Source: Bradyrhizobium zhengyangense (GTDB lineage Bacteria > Pseudomonadota > Alphaproteobacteria > Rhizobiales > Xanthobacteraceae). Taken from it: a stretch of DNA of 64,000 nucleotides. Below, one piece after another: positions 36,816 to 47,214 of the stretch (positions are counted from its first letter, which is position 1; each line of letters begins with the position of its first letter). The position numbers and the translations under genes are program-made. The notes below the pieces were generated by a model. It saw only the letters and a list, made by a program, of their open reading frames with translations, ran no database searches and had not been told where the DNA came from. The stretch covers positions 744,001 through 808,000 of the forward strand of contig NZ_JAKLUA010000001.1 of NCBI RefSeq assembly GCF_022012435.1, in the 5' to 3' direction.

Positions 36816-37700
36816 ATGCATGTATTCGTCACTGGCGCCACCGGCTTCGTCGGCTCCGCCGTCGCTGCCGACCTGATCGCGGCCGGTCACAGCGTCACTG
36901 GCCTCGCCCGCTCCGACGCGGGCGCCGCCGCCCTCACTGCAATGGGTGCCAAGGTCCGTCGCGGCTCGTTGGAGGACCTCGCGTCCTTGCGCAGCGGCGC
37001 GGCCGCCTCAGACGGCGTGCTGCACCTCGGCTTCAACCACGACTTCTCCAAATTCGCCGAGAATTGCGAGCTCGACCGCCGCGCCATTCTGGCGCTCGGC
37101 GAAGAGCTCAAGGGCTCCGAGCGCCCGCTCATCGTCACCTCAGGCGTTGCGCTGCTCGCACCCGGGCGGCTCGCGACCGAGGACGATGCAGCAGCTCGCC
37201 ACTTTCCGCGCGTCTCGGAAGCAACTGCCGAGGACCTGATGAAGCAAGGCGTGCGCGCCGGCATCGTCCGGCTGCCGCCCACCACCCATGGCGAAGGCGA
37301 CCACGGTTTCGTCCCTCGCTTGATCGCGATCGCGCGCGAGAAAGGCGTGGCCGCCTATATCGGCGAGGGCAACAACCGCTGGCCGGCCGCGCATCGCATC
37401 GATGCCGCACGCGTCTACCGCCTTGCGCTCGAGCAAGGCGCATCCGCGCGTCGCTATCACGCCATCGCCGAGGAAGGCGTGCCGTTCAAGCTGATTGCCG
37501 AGGTGATCGGCAAGAGGCTCGGCGTGCCCGTGGTCTCGAAATCCGCAGAGGAAGCCGAGGCGCATTTCGGCTGGTTCGCACGCTTTGCGGCCGTCGACGT
37601 GCCGACGTCCAGCGCGAAGACGCGCGCGGCTCTCGGCTGGGAGCCGAAAGAAAAAGGGCTGATCGAGGATCTCGACCAGCCCTATTACTTCAAGGTTTAA
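36816..37700 (+). CDS. NAD-dependent epimerase/SDR-family oxidoreductase
   Basis: A 294-residue extended/atypical SDR. It opens [20 protein letters not shown] with the GATGFVG dinucleotide motif, has GSLEDLASL (the adenine-contact loop), and [10 protein letters not shown] in the active-site Ser region; the usual YxxxK is not conspicuous, which is common in this subgroup. It appears to be cytoplasmic. It is divergently transcribed from the MmyB-like regulator and is probably its target. The substrate is unknown. A perfect palindrome covers its stop codon and may serve as its terminator. Confidence 0.88.
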   Translation: MHVFVTGATGFVGSAVAADLIAAGHSVTGLARSDAGAAALTAMGAKVRRGSLEDLASLRSGAAASDGVLHLGFNHDFSKFAENCELDRRAILALGEELKGSERPLIVTSGVALLAPGRLATEDDAAARHFPRVSEATAEDLMKQGVRAGIVRLPPTTHGEGDHGFVPRLIAIAREKGVAAYIGEGNNRWPAAHRIDAARVYRLALEQGASARRYHAIAEEGVPFKLIAEVIGKRLGVPVVSKSAEEAEAHFGWFARFAAVDVPTSSAKTRAALGWEPKEKGLIEDLDQPYYFKV

Positions 37701-37718
37701 CGGCGCAGCGCCGTTAAA
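37696..37718. terminator. Perfect palindrome at the SDR/dctA convergent junction
   Basis: TTTAACGGCGC, one central A, then GCGCCGTTAAA: an 11-bp perfect inverted repeat that includes the SDR stop codon and ends six bases before the dctA stop. The A/T ends on both sides suit a compact bidirectional terminator; a binding site for a dimeric protein is the alternative. Confidence 0.55.
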
Positions 37719-37723
37719 TCCGG

Positions 37724-39058
37724 CTAGTCCGTCGTGACGGCGGTTTCCATGTCGGTCGGATCGATCTGCTGGGCCAGCCGCGCGTTGAGCTTGTCGCGAT
37801 CGAGCTCGCCCTCCCACCAGGCGACGATCACGCAGGCGACGCCATTGCCGCAGAGATTGGTCAGCGCACGGCACTCGCTCATGAACTTGTCGATGCCGAG
37901 CACGATCGCCATGCCCGGCACGAGGCGCGGATCGACCACCGCCAGCGTCGCCGCCAGCGTGATGAAGCCCGCGCCGGTAATGCCGGACGCGCCCTTCGAG
38001 GTCAGCATCGCCACGACCAGGATCGTGAGCTGCTGGCTGAAGGTGAGGTCGTAGCCAAGCGCCTGCGCGATGAACAGCGTCGCCAGCGTCATGTAGATGT
38101 TGGTGCCGTCTAGATTGAACGAATAGCCCGTGGGTACCACGAGGCCGACCACCGACTTCGAGCAGCCGAGCCGCTCCAGCTTCTCCATCAAGGTCGGCAG
38201 CGCGCTTTCGGAGGACGAGGTACCGAGCACGACCAACAATTCGTCCTTGATGTAGGCCAGGAACTTGAAGATCGAGAAGCCCGCGATCCGCGCGATGATG
38301 CCGAGCACGACGAACACGAACAACGCGGCGGTCAGGTAGAACGTCGCGATCAGGCCCATCAGGTTGAGGATCGCACCGGTACCAAACTTGCCGATGGTGA
38401 AGGCCATCGCGCCGAAGGCGCCGAGCGGCGCTGCGCGCATCACGATGGAGATGACGCCGAACACCGCGTGCGCGGCGTCGTCGATGAAGCTGCGGATCAC
38501 GTGGCCGCGGTCGCCGAGGCCCATGATGGCGAAGCCGAACAGCACCGAGAACAACAGCACTTGCAGGATCTCGCCTTGCGCGAAGGCGCCGACCACGGTG
38601 TCGGGAATGATATGGAGGATGAAGTCGACCGACTTCTGGGCTTCCGCCTGCTTGGCAAAGTTGGCAACGGCATTTGCATTGGCCGCCGCGCTGCCGAAGC
38701 CCGCGCCCGGTTTGATTACGTTGCCAATGATGAGGCCGATGATCAGCGCGAATGTCGACACGACCTCGAAATAGACCAGTGCCTTGACACCGATGCGCCC
38801 GACCTTCTTGGCATCCTGGATGTGCGCGATACCGGAGACCACTGTGCAGAAGATGATCGGAGCGATCACCATCTTGATCAGCTTGATGAAGCCGTCGCCG
38901 AGCGCCTTGATCCAGTCATTGGTGGCGACGGACGGCCACAGCCAGCCGACGATGGCGCCGAGCACGATGGCGATCAGCACCTGGACATAGAGAACTTTAT
39001 ACCATGGCTTGGCGGCAACAGGTGCAGCCGGCGCGCCAGCCATCGTTGTCGTTGTCAT
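37724..39058 (-). CDS. dctA: C4-dicarboxylate transporter DctA
   Basis: A 444-residue proton/sodium-coupled symporter of the DAACS family that takes up succinate, fumarate and malate at the inner membrane. Seen are the conserved opening [20 protein letters not shown], the family's [20 protein letters not shown], the serine-rich hairpin [38 protein letters not shown] and the C-terminal [27 protein letters not shown] run sits about seven bases before the ATG at 39058, and the upstream extension is not conserved. In rhizobia this transporter supplies bacteroids with carbon. No dctB/dctD genes are nearby. Confidence 0.96.
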   Translation of the reverse strand: MTTTTMAGAPAAPVAAKPWYKVLYVQVLIAIVLGAIVGWLWPSVATNDWIKALGDGFIKLIKMVIAPIIFCTVVSGIAHIQDAKKVGRIGVKALVYFEVVSTFALIIGLIIGNVIKPGAGFGSAAANANAVANFAKQAEAQKSVDFILHIIPDTVVGAFAQGEILQVLLFSVLFGFAIMGLGDRGHVIRSFIDDAAHAVFGVISIVMRAAPLGAFGAMAFTIGKFGTGAILNLMGLIATFYLTAALFVFVVLGIIARIAGFSIFKFLAYIKDELLVVLGTSSSESALPTLMEKLERLGCSKSVVGLVVPTGYSFNLDGTNIYMTLATLFIAQALGYDLTFSQQLTILVVAMLTSKGASGITGAGFITLAATLAVVDPRLVPGMAIVLGIDKFMSECRALTNLCGNGVACVIVAWWEGELDRDKLNARLAQQIDPTDMETAVTTD

Positions 39059-39142
39059 TGTTTCACTCCCCCTCAAAAGCTCAGAGCCAGCCAAGATCAA
39101 CTTGGCCGGCCCTGTCAATTGGAACATTCCGTAACGCGAAAT

Positions 39143-39757
39143 CTAGCCGCGACGGTCGACGATCCGACGCGCCGCCGGCACCAGCGCAGCGCCGAGCGCG
39201 TTCTTGATGATTGAGGCCGCGATGAACGGCGCGACACCGACCACCCAGGCCTTGGTTCCGCCGAGGCCAATGCCATAGGCGAGCCAACCGAAGCCGGCGA
39301 TGAAGATGACGACATGGCCGACCGCCATTGCCGCGAACAGCAGCACGACATTGCGATCCCAGCCGCGTTCGGCGAGCCAGCCCGTGATGAAGGCGGCAGC
39401 CACGAAGCCATGGAGATAGCCGGCGGTCGGGCCGACCAGCGGTGCAATTCCACCGACAGGGCCAGCGAACACCGGCAGCCCCATCGCGCCTTCAGCGAGG
39501 TAAGCGATCATGGTTGCGCTGCCAAGGCGCCAGCCATACGTCGCGCCGATTGTCAGCACGACCAGCGTCTGCAGCGTCATGGGCACATAAGGCAGCGGCA
39601 GGTTCACCTTGGCTGATAGCGCCATCAATGCGGAGCCGAGCGTAACAAGCACGAAAGCGCGCAAATGCCCGACGGCTTCGCCGGGCCGGGCGGGCCACAT
39701 CACTGCGGCAAGAGGAGAACGCGACGTGGCGGCGGGCTGGACAGTTCGGTCAGACAA
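39143..39757 (-). CDS. bioY: BioY biotin transporter, substrate-binding S component
   Basis: A 204-residue membrane protein with about six helices. The BioY segments are visible: LGSALMALSAKVNLPLPYVPM then TLQTLVVLTIGATYGWRLG, AYLAEGAMGLPVFAGP, and GPTAGYLHGFVAAAF. Many alphaproteobacterial BioY proteins work without their own ATPase pair; no bioM or bioN is next to it here. It lies 84 bp upstream of dctA and 33 bp downstream of the aminotransferase on the same strand. Uptake of biotin links it in function, though not in position, to accB, whose product carries biotin. Confidence 0.94.
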   Translation of the reverse strand: MSDRTVQPAATSRSPLAAVMWPARPGEAVGHLRAFVLVTLGSALMALSAKVNLPLPYVPMTLQTLVVLTIGATYGWRLGSATMIAYLAEGAMGLPVFAGPVGGIAPLVGPTAGYLHGFVAAAFITGWLAERGWDRNVVLLFAAMAVGHVVIFIAGFGWLAYGIGLGGTKAWVVGVAPFIAASIIKNALGAALVPAARRIVDRRG

Positions 39758-39790
39758 GATGCACTCCGGAAGGCTAGCAAAAACTGGCGG

Positions 39791-40978
39791 CTATTTAAGC
39801 CAGTGAGCGATCCGGTCAACTGCCTCCTGCATCTCCTGACGCGAGCGCGCATAAGAGAATCGGATGAACGAGCGGCCGTGAACGGGATCGAAATCGACGC
39901 CCGGTGTGGCCGCAACATGGGCCTTCTCCAGCATCTGCTTGGCGAAGTCGAAACTGTCGGAGGTGAAATCCGAGACATCGGCATAGAGGTAGAACGCGCC
40001 ATCCGCCGGCAGGAACTTGGCGAGGCCCGCCTTGGGCAATCCCTCGATCAGGATGCGCCGGTTCTCCTGATAGCCATGCTTGATCTCCTCCATCTCGGCC
40101 GCGCCGTCGAAGGCGGCCTCTGCCGCGATCTGCGAGAGCGAGGGCACCGAGATCGAAAGGTTCTGCTGCAGCCGCTCGATCGGGCGCACCAGAATGTCCG
40201 GCACGACCATCCAGCCGACGCGCCAGCCCGTCATGCAAAAATACTTCGAGAACGAGTTGATCACGAGCGCATGGTCGGACAGCGCTGCCGCCGTCACTGC
40301 AGGAAACGCGTAATCGAGCCCGTGATAGATCTCGTCGGAGATGAAGCGAATGCCGGCAGCTTCCGCGGCGGCGATCAGACCGGTCAGCGCCTCGCGGGAC
40401 ATCATCGTTCCCGTCGGATTGGCGGGGCTTCCGACCAGCACGCCCTTCAAAGGCGCCTTGCGATGGGCGGCGAGCAGCGCCTCGCCGGTGAGCGCGTGGC
40501 GCGTCTCGTTGGTGGTCTCGATCAACACCGGCTCGCAGCCGAGCGCGGTGAGGATGTGCCGATACGGCGGATAGCCCGGCACCGTGACGGCGACGCGATC
40601 GCCGGGCTCGAACATCGACAGGAAAGCTAGAATGAAACCGCCGGAGGAGCCGGTGGTCACCACGATCCTGTCCGGGCTGACGGTACAGCCATAGGCGTCG
40701 CGATAATGACGCGCGATGCGCTCACGAAGACTGGGAATGCCGAGCGCCGAGGTGTAATCGATCCGCCCCGTCGCAAGCGCGGCCTGAGCGGCCGCAATCG
40801 CGGTCTTCGGCGCGCCGGTTGCGGGCTGGCCGACCTCCATGTGAATGACATGGCCGCCGGCAGCCTCCATGCGGGCCGCCGCGGCCATCACGTCCATCAC
40901 CATGAACGGGGGAACATCGCTGCGGCGGGAGGGCTCGAGCCATTGCCCCACCCGGTTCCTTAATGTCGCATCGTGCAT
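39791..40978 (-). CDS. PLP-dependent class I/II aminotransferase
   Basis: A 395-residue fold-type I aminotransferase. Seen are HVIHMEVGQPATGAP in the N-terminal part, DYTSALGIPSLRERIA, VTTGSSGGFILAFLSMF for the cofactor phosphate, GSPANPTGTM, ISDEIYHGLDY, and the PLP lysine in NSFSKYFCMTGWRVGWM; the C-terminal arginine that binds the substrate carboxylate is in SFIRFSYARS. Specificity (aspartate, aromatic or alanine type) cannot be fixed by eye. It has bioY 33 bp downstream and probably shares its transcript. It diverges from the M48 protease gene. Confidence 0.93.
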   Translation of the reverse strand: MHDATLRNRVGQWLEPSRRSDVPPFMVMDVMAAAARMEAAGGHVIHMEVGQPATGAPKTAIAAAQAALATGRIDYTSALGIPSLRERIARHYRDAYGCTVSPDRIVVTTGSSGGFILAFLSMFEPGDRVAVTVPGYPPYRHILTALGCEPVLIETTNETRHALTGEALLAAHRKAPLKGVLVGSPANPTGTMMSREALTGLIAAAEAAGIRFISDEIYHGLDYAFPAVTAAALSDHALVINSFSKYFCMTGWRVGWMVVPDILVRPIERLQQNLSISVPSLSQIAAEAAFDGAAEMEEIKHGYQENRRILIEGLPKAGLAKFLPADGAFYLYADVSDFTSDSFDFAKQMLEKAHVAATPGVDFDPVHGRSFIRFSYARSRQEMQEAVDRIAHWLK

Positions 40979-41151
40979 TGAATTCTGCTATTTCGCTGGC
41001 GAACCGGTCCGTTCGGGCCGGAAAACAGGGCGCTTGCGCCCCAGACTAGCCGCATTATACGGCTCATAAGGGCATATCGCGTATCCGGTCCGCCGCCAAT
41101 CGCCAAAACCAATCACAAAACTGCATCCAAGTCCGCTTGCAAGCCCGTTTG

Positions 41152-42555
41152 ATGTTGCTCCAGATCGCATTGCGCAAGAAGGCCTCCGCCCTCACCGCCC
41201 TCATTACGGCGACTGCAATCGCGTTGCTGCCGATCCCGGCGGCGCAGGCGCAGGAAGGCCGCGGGCCGCCGACCCTGCGCGACTCGGAAACCGAGCAGCT
41301 GCTGCGCGAATATACGCGCCCGATCCTGCGCGTTGCCGGTCTGGAGAGGCAGAACATCCAGATGGTGATCATCAACGACAACTCGTTCAACGCGTTCGTC
41401 GCCGATGGCCGCCGCATCTTCGTCAATTACGGCGCCATCCTGCAGTCGGAGACGCCGAACCAGCTCATCGGCGTGCTTGCGCACGAAACCGGGCATCTGG
41501 CCGGCGGCCATCTGGCCAAGATGCGCGAGCAGCTCGCCAACGCGCAGACGCAGATGATCATCGCCATGCTGCTCGGCGCAGGCGCCATGGCGGCGGGCGC
41601 CAGCCGCGGCGGCAACAACGGCAATAACGGCCTGGCCAATGCCGGCGCGGCTGCGGTTGCCGGACCGCAGGAGATGATCCGCCGCTCGCTGCTGTCCTAT
41701 CAGCGCCAGCAGGAAGAGAACGCCGACCGCGCCGGCGTGAAATTCCTGACCGCGACGCAGCAATCGCCGAAGGGCATGTACGAGACCTTCAAGCGCTTCA
41801 CCAGCGAAAGCCTGTTCGCAGCGCGCGGCGCCGATCCCTATCTGCAGTCGCACCCGATGCCTGCAGAGCGCGTCGCATCGCTCCAGGAATTCGCCAGTAC
41901 CAGTCCCTATTGGGACAAGAAGGACGATCCCGCGCTCCAGCTCCGCCATGATATGGTGCGCGCCAAGATCTCCGCCTTCATGGAGCGGCCGGAAGTGGTC
42001 TATCGCCGCTACCCCCTGACCAATGACAGCCTGCCAGCGCGCTATGCCCGCGCCATCAGCACCTATCTGCATGGCGACTTGCACAGCGCCCTCGCCCAGA
42101 TCGATGCCCTGATCGCGGTCCAGCCCAACAACCCGTATTTCTACGAGGTGCGCGGCCAGGCCCTTCTGGAGAGCGGCAAACCCGCCGATGCGATTGCGCC
42201 CCTGCGCAAGGCCGTCGCGCTTTCCAACAATTCGGCCCTCATCGAGATGTTACTTGGGCAGGCTCTGGTTGGAACCGATAATAAGGCCTACACGGACGAC
42301 GCCATCAAGATTCTCCGTGCAGCAGTGGCGCGCGAGCCCGAGGCGCCGATTGGCTTCACCCAGCTCGCGATGGCCTATGGCCGGAAGGGAGACTATGCCG
42401 AGGCGGATCTCGCCTCCGCCCAGGCCGCTTATCTGCGCGGCGACAACAAGACCGCTCGCGAACTCGCCACGCGCGCGAAAACCCGTTTCGCCGTCGGCAC
42501 GCCCGGATGGGTCAGGGCCGACGACATCGTGGCATCGAAGCCGCCACGGAACTAG
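41152..42555 (+). CDS. M48-family metalloprotease with TPR-like C-terminus (BepA-like)
   Basis: A 467-residue exported protease. A signal peptide (KKASALTALITATAIALLPI, cleavage near AQA) is followed by an M48 domain with the zinc motif HETGH at 111-115 and the third-ligand region QQEENADRAG. The C-terminal half (about 290-467) is made of helical tetratricopeptide-like repeats (ALAQIDALIAVQPNNPYFYE, ADAIAPLRKAVALSNNSALI). This is the layout of BepA/YfgC, a periplasmic quality-control protease for outer-membrane assembly. The ATG at 41152 is taken as start; a TTG at 41137 is possible. The DsbA-like gene follows about 100 bp later. Confidence 0.92.
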   Translation: MLLQIALRKKASALTALITATAIALLPIPAAQAQEGRGPPTLRDSETEQLLREYTRPILRVAGLERQNIQMVIINDNSFNAFVADGRRIFVNYGAILQSETPNQLIGVLAHETGHLAGGHLAKMREQLANAQTQMIIAMLLGAGAMAAGASRGGNNGNNGLANAGAAAVAGPQEMIRRSLLSYQRQQEENADRAGVKFLTATQQSPKGMYETFKRFTSESLFAARGADPYLQSHPMPAERVASLQEFASTSPYWDKKDDPALQLRHDMVRAKISAFMERPEVVYRRYPLTNDSLPARYARAISTYLHGDLHSALAQIDALIAVQPNNPYFYEVRGQALLESGKPADAIAPLRKAVALSNNSALIEMLLGQALVGTDNKAYTDDAIKILRAAVAREPEAPIGFTQLAMAYGRKGDYAEADLASAQAAYLRGDNKTARELATRAKTRFAVGTPGWVRADDIVASKPPRN

Positions 42556-42658
42556 AACGACGCCTGATCACGCGATTGACCACTTTGACGTCACGACACC
42601 ACCATTAAGTCCGCCGGGACGTTATTTCGAAACCTGCTCTGGATAAGAGGATTTGCCA

Positions 42659-43426
42659 ATGCCTTCGCTGCGCCTGCTTGCTCCCGCACTGTTTGCGCTC
42701 GCCATCTTCGGCGCAACGGGACCGGCTTCGGCCGAGAGCTTCTCGGATGCCCAGCGCACCGACATAGAGGCGATCATCAAGAACTACCTCGTCACCCACC
42801 CCGAGGTGCTCGAGGAGGCCATGACCGAGCTCAGCAAGCGGCAGGCCGCGGCAGAGAGCGAGAAGCACGAAGCCAGCATCGCCCAGAACTCGGATGCGAT
42901 CTTCAACTCGCCGCGCCAGGTCGTGCTCGGCAACAAGGACGGCGACGTCACCTTCGTCGAGTTCTTCGATTACAATTGCGGCTACTGCAAGCGCGCGATG
43001 AGCGACATGCTCGACCTGATGAAGTCCGATCCCAAGCTGAAGGTCGTGCTCAAGGAATTTCCGGTCCTGAGCCAGGGTTCGGTCGAAGCCGCGCAGGTCG
43101 CGGTTGCAGTGCGCATGCAGGATCCCTCCGGCAAGAAGTATCTCGATTTCCACCAGAAGCTGCTCGGCGGTCGCGGTGCGGCCGACAAGGCGCGCGCCAT
43201 GCAGGCGGCCAAGGAAGCCGGCCTCGACACCGCGAGGATCGAGAAGGACATCCAAAGCCCCGAGGTGCGCGCCACCATCGAGGAGAACTTCAAGCTGGCC
43301 GAAGCGATGGGCATGAACGGCACGCCGAGCTACGTGATCGGCAAGCAGATCGTGGTCGGCGCCGTCGGCCTCGACGGCCTCAAGGAAAAGATCGGCGTCG
43401 CCCGCTGCGGCAAAGCGACTTGCTGA
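42659..43426 (+). CDS. DsbA-family thiol:disulfide oxidoreductase
   Basis: A 255-residue periplasmic thioredoxin-fold protein with a signal peptide (LRLLAPALFALAIFGATG, cleavage near ASAES). A helical N-terminal extension (about 28-75) precedes the thioredoxin fold, which carries the active site CGYC at 107-110 in FFDYNCGYCKRAM and a cis-proline in MNGTPSYVIG. The N-terminal extension plus CGYC is the pattern of the Com1/DsbA-type (BdbD-like) proteins of alphaproteobacteria. Two further cysteines lie at the extreme C-terminus (RCGKATC). AAGAGGA precedes the ATG at 42659. A strong terminator follows. It probably forms or isomerises disulfides in exported proteins. Confidence 0.93.
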   Translation: MPSLRLLAPALFALAIFGATGPASAESFSDAQRTDIEAIIKNYLVTHPEVLEEAMTELSKRQAAAESEKHEASIAQNSDAIFNSPRQVVLGNKDGDVTFVEFFDYNCGYCKRAMSDMLDLMKSDPKLKVVLKEFPVLSQGSVEAAQVAVAVRMQDPSGKKYLDFHQKLLGGRGAADKARAMQAAKEAGLDTARIEKDIQSPEVRATIEENFKLAEAMGMNGTPSYVIGKQIVVGAVGLDGLKEKIGVARCGKATC

Positions 43427-43472
43427 CAGGCGACCTGCTGATCACGTATTCTACAATTCACGCGCGCAACGA

Positions 43473-43497
43473 GGCCGGCTGAGAAGCCGGCCTTTTT
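43473..43497 (+). terminator. Rho-independent terminator after the DsbA-like gene
   Basis: A perfect eight-base stem, GGCCGGCT and AGCCGGCC, with loop GAGA is followed by TTTTT. It lies 46 bp after the stop codon. Confidence 0.93.
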
Positions 43498-43591
43498 CGT
43501 TGGCCAAGCTCAGCACGTATCCTGGCGTGAATCCGGCGCGAACGTTCATCCCGCATTTAGGAAACAAATGCCGGGGAACAGCAGATGTTCC

Positions 43592-43616
43592 GGAACAAGT
43601 GACACCTCCTCCCGTT
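43592..43616 (+). promoter_or_regulatory. Candidate sigma-EcfG (general stress) promoter of the DUF1236 gene
   Basis: GGAAC at 43592-43596, then exactly 16 bases, then CGTT at 43613-43616. This equals the alphaproteobacterial EcfG consensus GGAAC-N16/17-CGTT. The predicted start of transcription is about 40 bases ahead of the ATG at 43662, a normal leader length. Confidence 0.65.
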
Positions 43617-43661
43617 GTCGGCGCGGGCAATGACGCAAAGAAACACGTGAGGAGAAATTCG

Positions 43662-44468
43662 ATGTCGAACCGCTTTATGATCTCGGTTGCCGCACTCGCG
43701 CTGATCGCAGGCACGGGTCTGGCGAACGCACAAGGCACGATGAAGAACGACACCGGCGCCGGCGCGCAGCCGACGCAGCACTCGCAGCCATCGGGCGGCG
43801 CCGAGCACGGCACCATGGGCAAGGAATCCGCAAGCCCGCAGAAGGGCACGGTGGGTCAGGCCGGCGGCTCCATGAAGCAAGGCGAAGAGAAGTCGTCTGG
43901 TGCGATGGAGAAATCCGGCACCGCGGAGAAATCCGGCGGGATGGAAAAGTCCGGCGCAATGAACAAGAACGCGGCTGAAGAAAAGGCCGGCGCGGCGAAG
44001 GGTGAACACGCCCAGAGCGCACAGGACAAGTCGACGCAGGACAAGTCCAAGAGCATGAGCTCTGACTCGACCACCAAGTCCGACAGCAAGAACATGAAGG
44101 CTGAGGACAACAAGGCCGGCACTGCCGCCAAGAGCAACAATGCCGAGAACCGTCCGGCTACGACCGACAGCAAGTCGCAGACGACGACCGGCAACGCCGC
44201 CACCTCGGCGACCGCTGCGCCGCCGGCGGAGAAGCGCACCCAGATCGTCTCGGCGATCAAGTCCGAGAAGATTGAAGAGACGACGAACGTCAACTTCAAT
44301 ATTGCGGTCGGCACGACGATTCCGGCGTCCGTCCACTTCCACCCGCTCCCGCAGCGGATTGTCGAAATCTACCCGGAATGGCGCGGCTATGACGTGATCT
44401 TCGTGCACGGCCAGTACATTATTGTCCGTCCGCAGACGCGCGAGATCGTCTACATCATCGAAGGCTAA
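43662..44468 (+). CDS. Exported low-complexity protein with DUF1236-type C-terminus
   Basis: A 268-residue secreted protein. A signal peptide (MSNRFMISVAALALIAGTGL, cleavage after ANAQ) leads to about 190 residues of low-complexity sequence dominated by Lys, Ser, Glu, Gly, Ala and Met, with imperfect repeats of the MEKSG/AEKSG type, and then a compact DUF1236-like domain (about 200-268: NFNIAVGTTIPASVHFHPLP, IVEIYPEWRGYDVIFV, QTREIVYIIEG). GAGGAG precedes the ATG. DUF1236 proteins are frequent in Bradyrhizobium and have no proven function. The hydrophilic, repetitive middle resembles stress-protective disordered proteins, which fits the EcfG-like promoter just upstream. Confidence 0.88.
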   Translation: MSNRFMISVAALALIAGTGLANAQGTMKNDTGAGAQPTQHSQPSGGAEHGTMGKESASPQKGTVGQAGGSMKQGEEKSSGAMEKSGTAEKSGGMEKSGAMNKNAAEEKAGAAKGEHAQSAQDKSTQDKSKSMSSDSTTKSDSKNMKAEDNKAGTAAKSNNAENRPATTDSKSQTTTGNAATSATAAPPAEKRTQIVSAIKSEKIEETTNVNFNIAVGTTIPASVHFHPLPQRIVEIYPEWRGYDVIFVHGQYIIVRPQTREIVYIIEG

Positions 44469-44492
44469 CCAGCTTCGCCGATGCCCAAATGA

Positions 44493-44522
44493 GCCCCTGC
44501 CGAGCCATCGGCAGGGGCTTTT
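44493..44522 (+). terminator. Rho-independent terminator after the DUF1236 gene
   Basis: A perfect 11-base stem, GCCCCTGCCGA and TCGGCAGGGGC, with loop GCCA, is followed by TTTT. It lies 24 bp after the stop. The following 200 bp up to aroQ hold no gene that I can support and should carry the aroQ promoter. Confidence 0.92.
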
Positions 44523-44725
44523 GGCCTATGGGGCATCCGTCCCCACCCGCCTGGGACCGCAGCCACGATTGGAACTGGTTAACAAGCAATTTCCGTAGTT
44601 TCCGCACAGATTTTTGCACGCTGGATGAGGTGCCTGAAGTCCTCGCCGAGGCCCTTCAAGGCTTCCCCTAGGTCACTTTGTTACCTATAACCCCCGCCAC
44701 GCCGAAACACCTTTCCGGGATTGGA

Positions 44726-45193
44726 ATGGCCGAACCAGCAACCGACACGATCCTCGTTCTCAACGGACCGAACCTCAACATGTTGGGGACACGGGAGCCG
44801 GAGAAGTATGGCCATGCCACGCTGGCCGACGTCGAGAAACTGTGCCGTGAGACCGCGGCGAGCTTCGGCCTCAAGGCCGACTGCCGGCAGTCCAACCGCG
44901 AAGGCGAGCTGATCGACTTCATCCACGAGGCACATGGGCGCAAGATGAAGGGCATCATCATCAACGCCGGCGGCTATTCGCACACCTCGATCGCGCTGCA
45001 CGACGCGCTGCTCGCGGTACAGATCCCGACGGTCGAAGTGCACGTGACCAACATCCACGCCCGCGAGAGCTTCCGTCACCACTCCTACACCGCGCGCGCG
45101 GCCTTCGCCTCGCTCTGCGGCTTCGGCATCGAGGGCTACCGCCTCGCCATCCAGGGCCTTGCCGCCAAGCTCGGCATCAAGCCCAAAGCCTGA
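44726..45193 (+). CDS. aroQ: 3-dehydroquinate dehydratase, type II
   Basis: Catalyses dehydration of 3-dehydroquinate to 3-dehydroshikimate, step three of the shikimate pathway. The 155-residue protein has the type II hallmarks: [20 protein letters not shown] with the catalytic R23 and Y28, [17 protein letters not shown], and [19 protein letters not shown] with the general acid H106. The length is usual for the dodecameric enzyme. The ATG at 44726 is preceded by GGGATTGGA; an upstream in-frame start adds a non-conserved tail. It leads the aroQ-accB-accC run. Confidence 0.96.
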   Translation: MAEPATDTILVLNGPNLNMLGTREPEKYGHATLADVEKLCRETAASFGLKADCRQSNREGELIDFIHEAHGRKMKGIIINAGGYSHTSIALHDALLAVQIPTVEVHVTNIHARESFRHHSYTARAAFASLCGFGIEGYRLAIQGLAAKLGIKPKA

Positions 45194-45230
45194 CGCCCCC
45201 TCTTCACCCAGAACATTCGGATCAAAGAAC

Positions 45231-45722
45231 ATGGCGCGCCAGCCAGACGACAAAGCAGCCGCAAAGTTTTCCAGTGACGATTCCGCGCTCGTCCGCGAGC
45301 TCGCTTTGCTGCTCGACGAGACCAGCCTCACCGAGATCGAGATCGAGCGCGCCGGCCTGCGCCTGCGCGTTGCCCGCAACATCAGCGTCGCCGCGACCAT
45401 GCCGATGCCGGTCGCAGCCGCTGCGCCCGCGCTCGTCGCAGCACCGGCCGCTGCGCCTGCTCCTTCTGGCGCGGACATGTCGAAACATCCGGGCGCCGTG
45501 ACTTCTCCGATGGTCGGCACTGCCTATTGGGCGCCGGAGCCAGGCGCCAAGCCGTTCGTCGAGGTCGGCTCCAAGGTCTCGGTCGGCCAGACCCTGCTGA
45601 TCATCGAAGCGATGAAGACCATGAATCAGATCCCCTCGACCCGAGCCGGCACCGTGACGCAGATCCTAGTCGAAGACGGCCAGCCGGTCGAGTTCGGCGA
45701 GCCGCTGGTCATCATTGAATAA
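45231..45722 (+). CDS. accB: Biotin carboxyl carrier protein of acetyl-CoA carboxylase
   Basis: Carries the biotin that shuttles carboxyl groups between AccC and the carboxyltransferase AccAD, the committed step of fatty acid synthesis. The 163-residue protein has an N-terminal helical region (about 15-50), an Ala/Pro-rich flexible linker (about 52-80) and a C-terminal biotinyl domain with the biotinylated lysine K129 in [12 protein letters not shown]. The typical AccB thumb region ([15 protein letters not shown]) is present. It lies 37 bp after aroQ and 31 bp before accC. Confidence 0.97.
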   Translation: MARQPDDKAAAKFSSDDSALVRELALLLDETSLTEIEIERAGLRLRVARNISVAATMPMPVAAAAPALVAAPAAAPAPSGADMSKHPGAVTSPMVGTAYWAPEPGAKPFVEVGSKVSVGQTLLIIEAMKTMNQIPSTRAGTVTQILVEDGQPVEFGEPLVIIE

Positions 45723-45753
45723 GCGAGTGGCGACTTTCGCCCGCTGAGGCACC

Positions 45754-47112
<1,359 letters not shown>

Positions 47113-47214
47113 TCGTTGGCCTTCAGGGAACCCCTTGGCCCCCATCGCGTTTTGGACGGTGGGCTAGTTCCAAGGGGGCGTTTTGATTTCCAGATATGAT
47201 CGAGCGAGATTGTC

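Noticed and set aside
39079..39092. A GG-N10-GC sigma-54-like motif upstream of dctA
   Set aside because: It fits only the minimal dinucleotides, and the predicted transcript start would fall about ten bases before the ATG, cutting the ribosome binding site. dctA is classically sigma-54 controlled, but this site is poorly placed.
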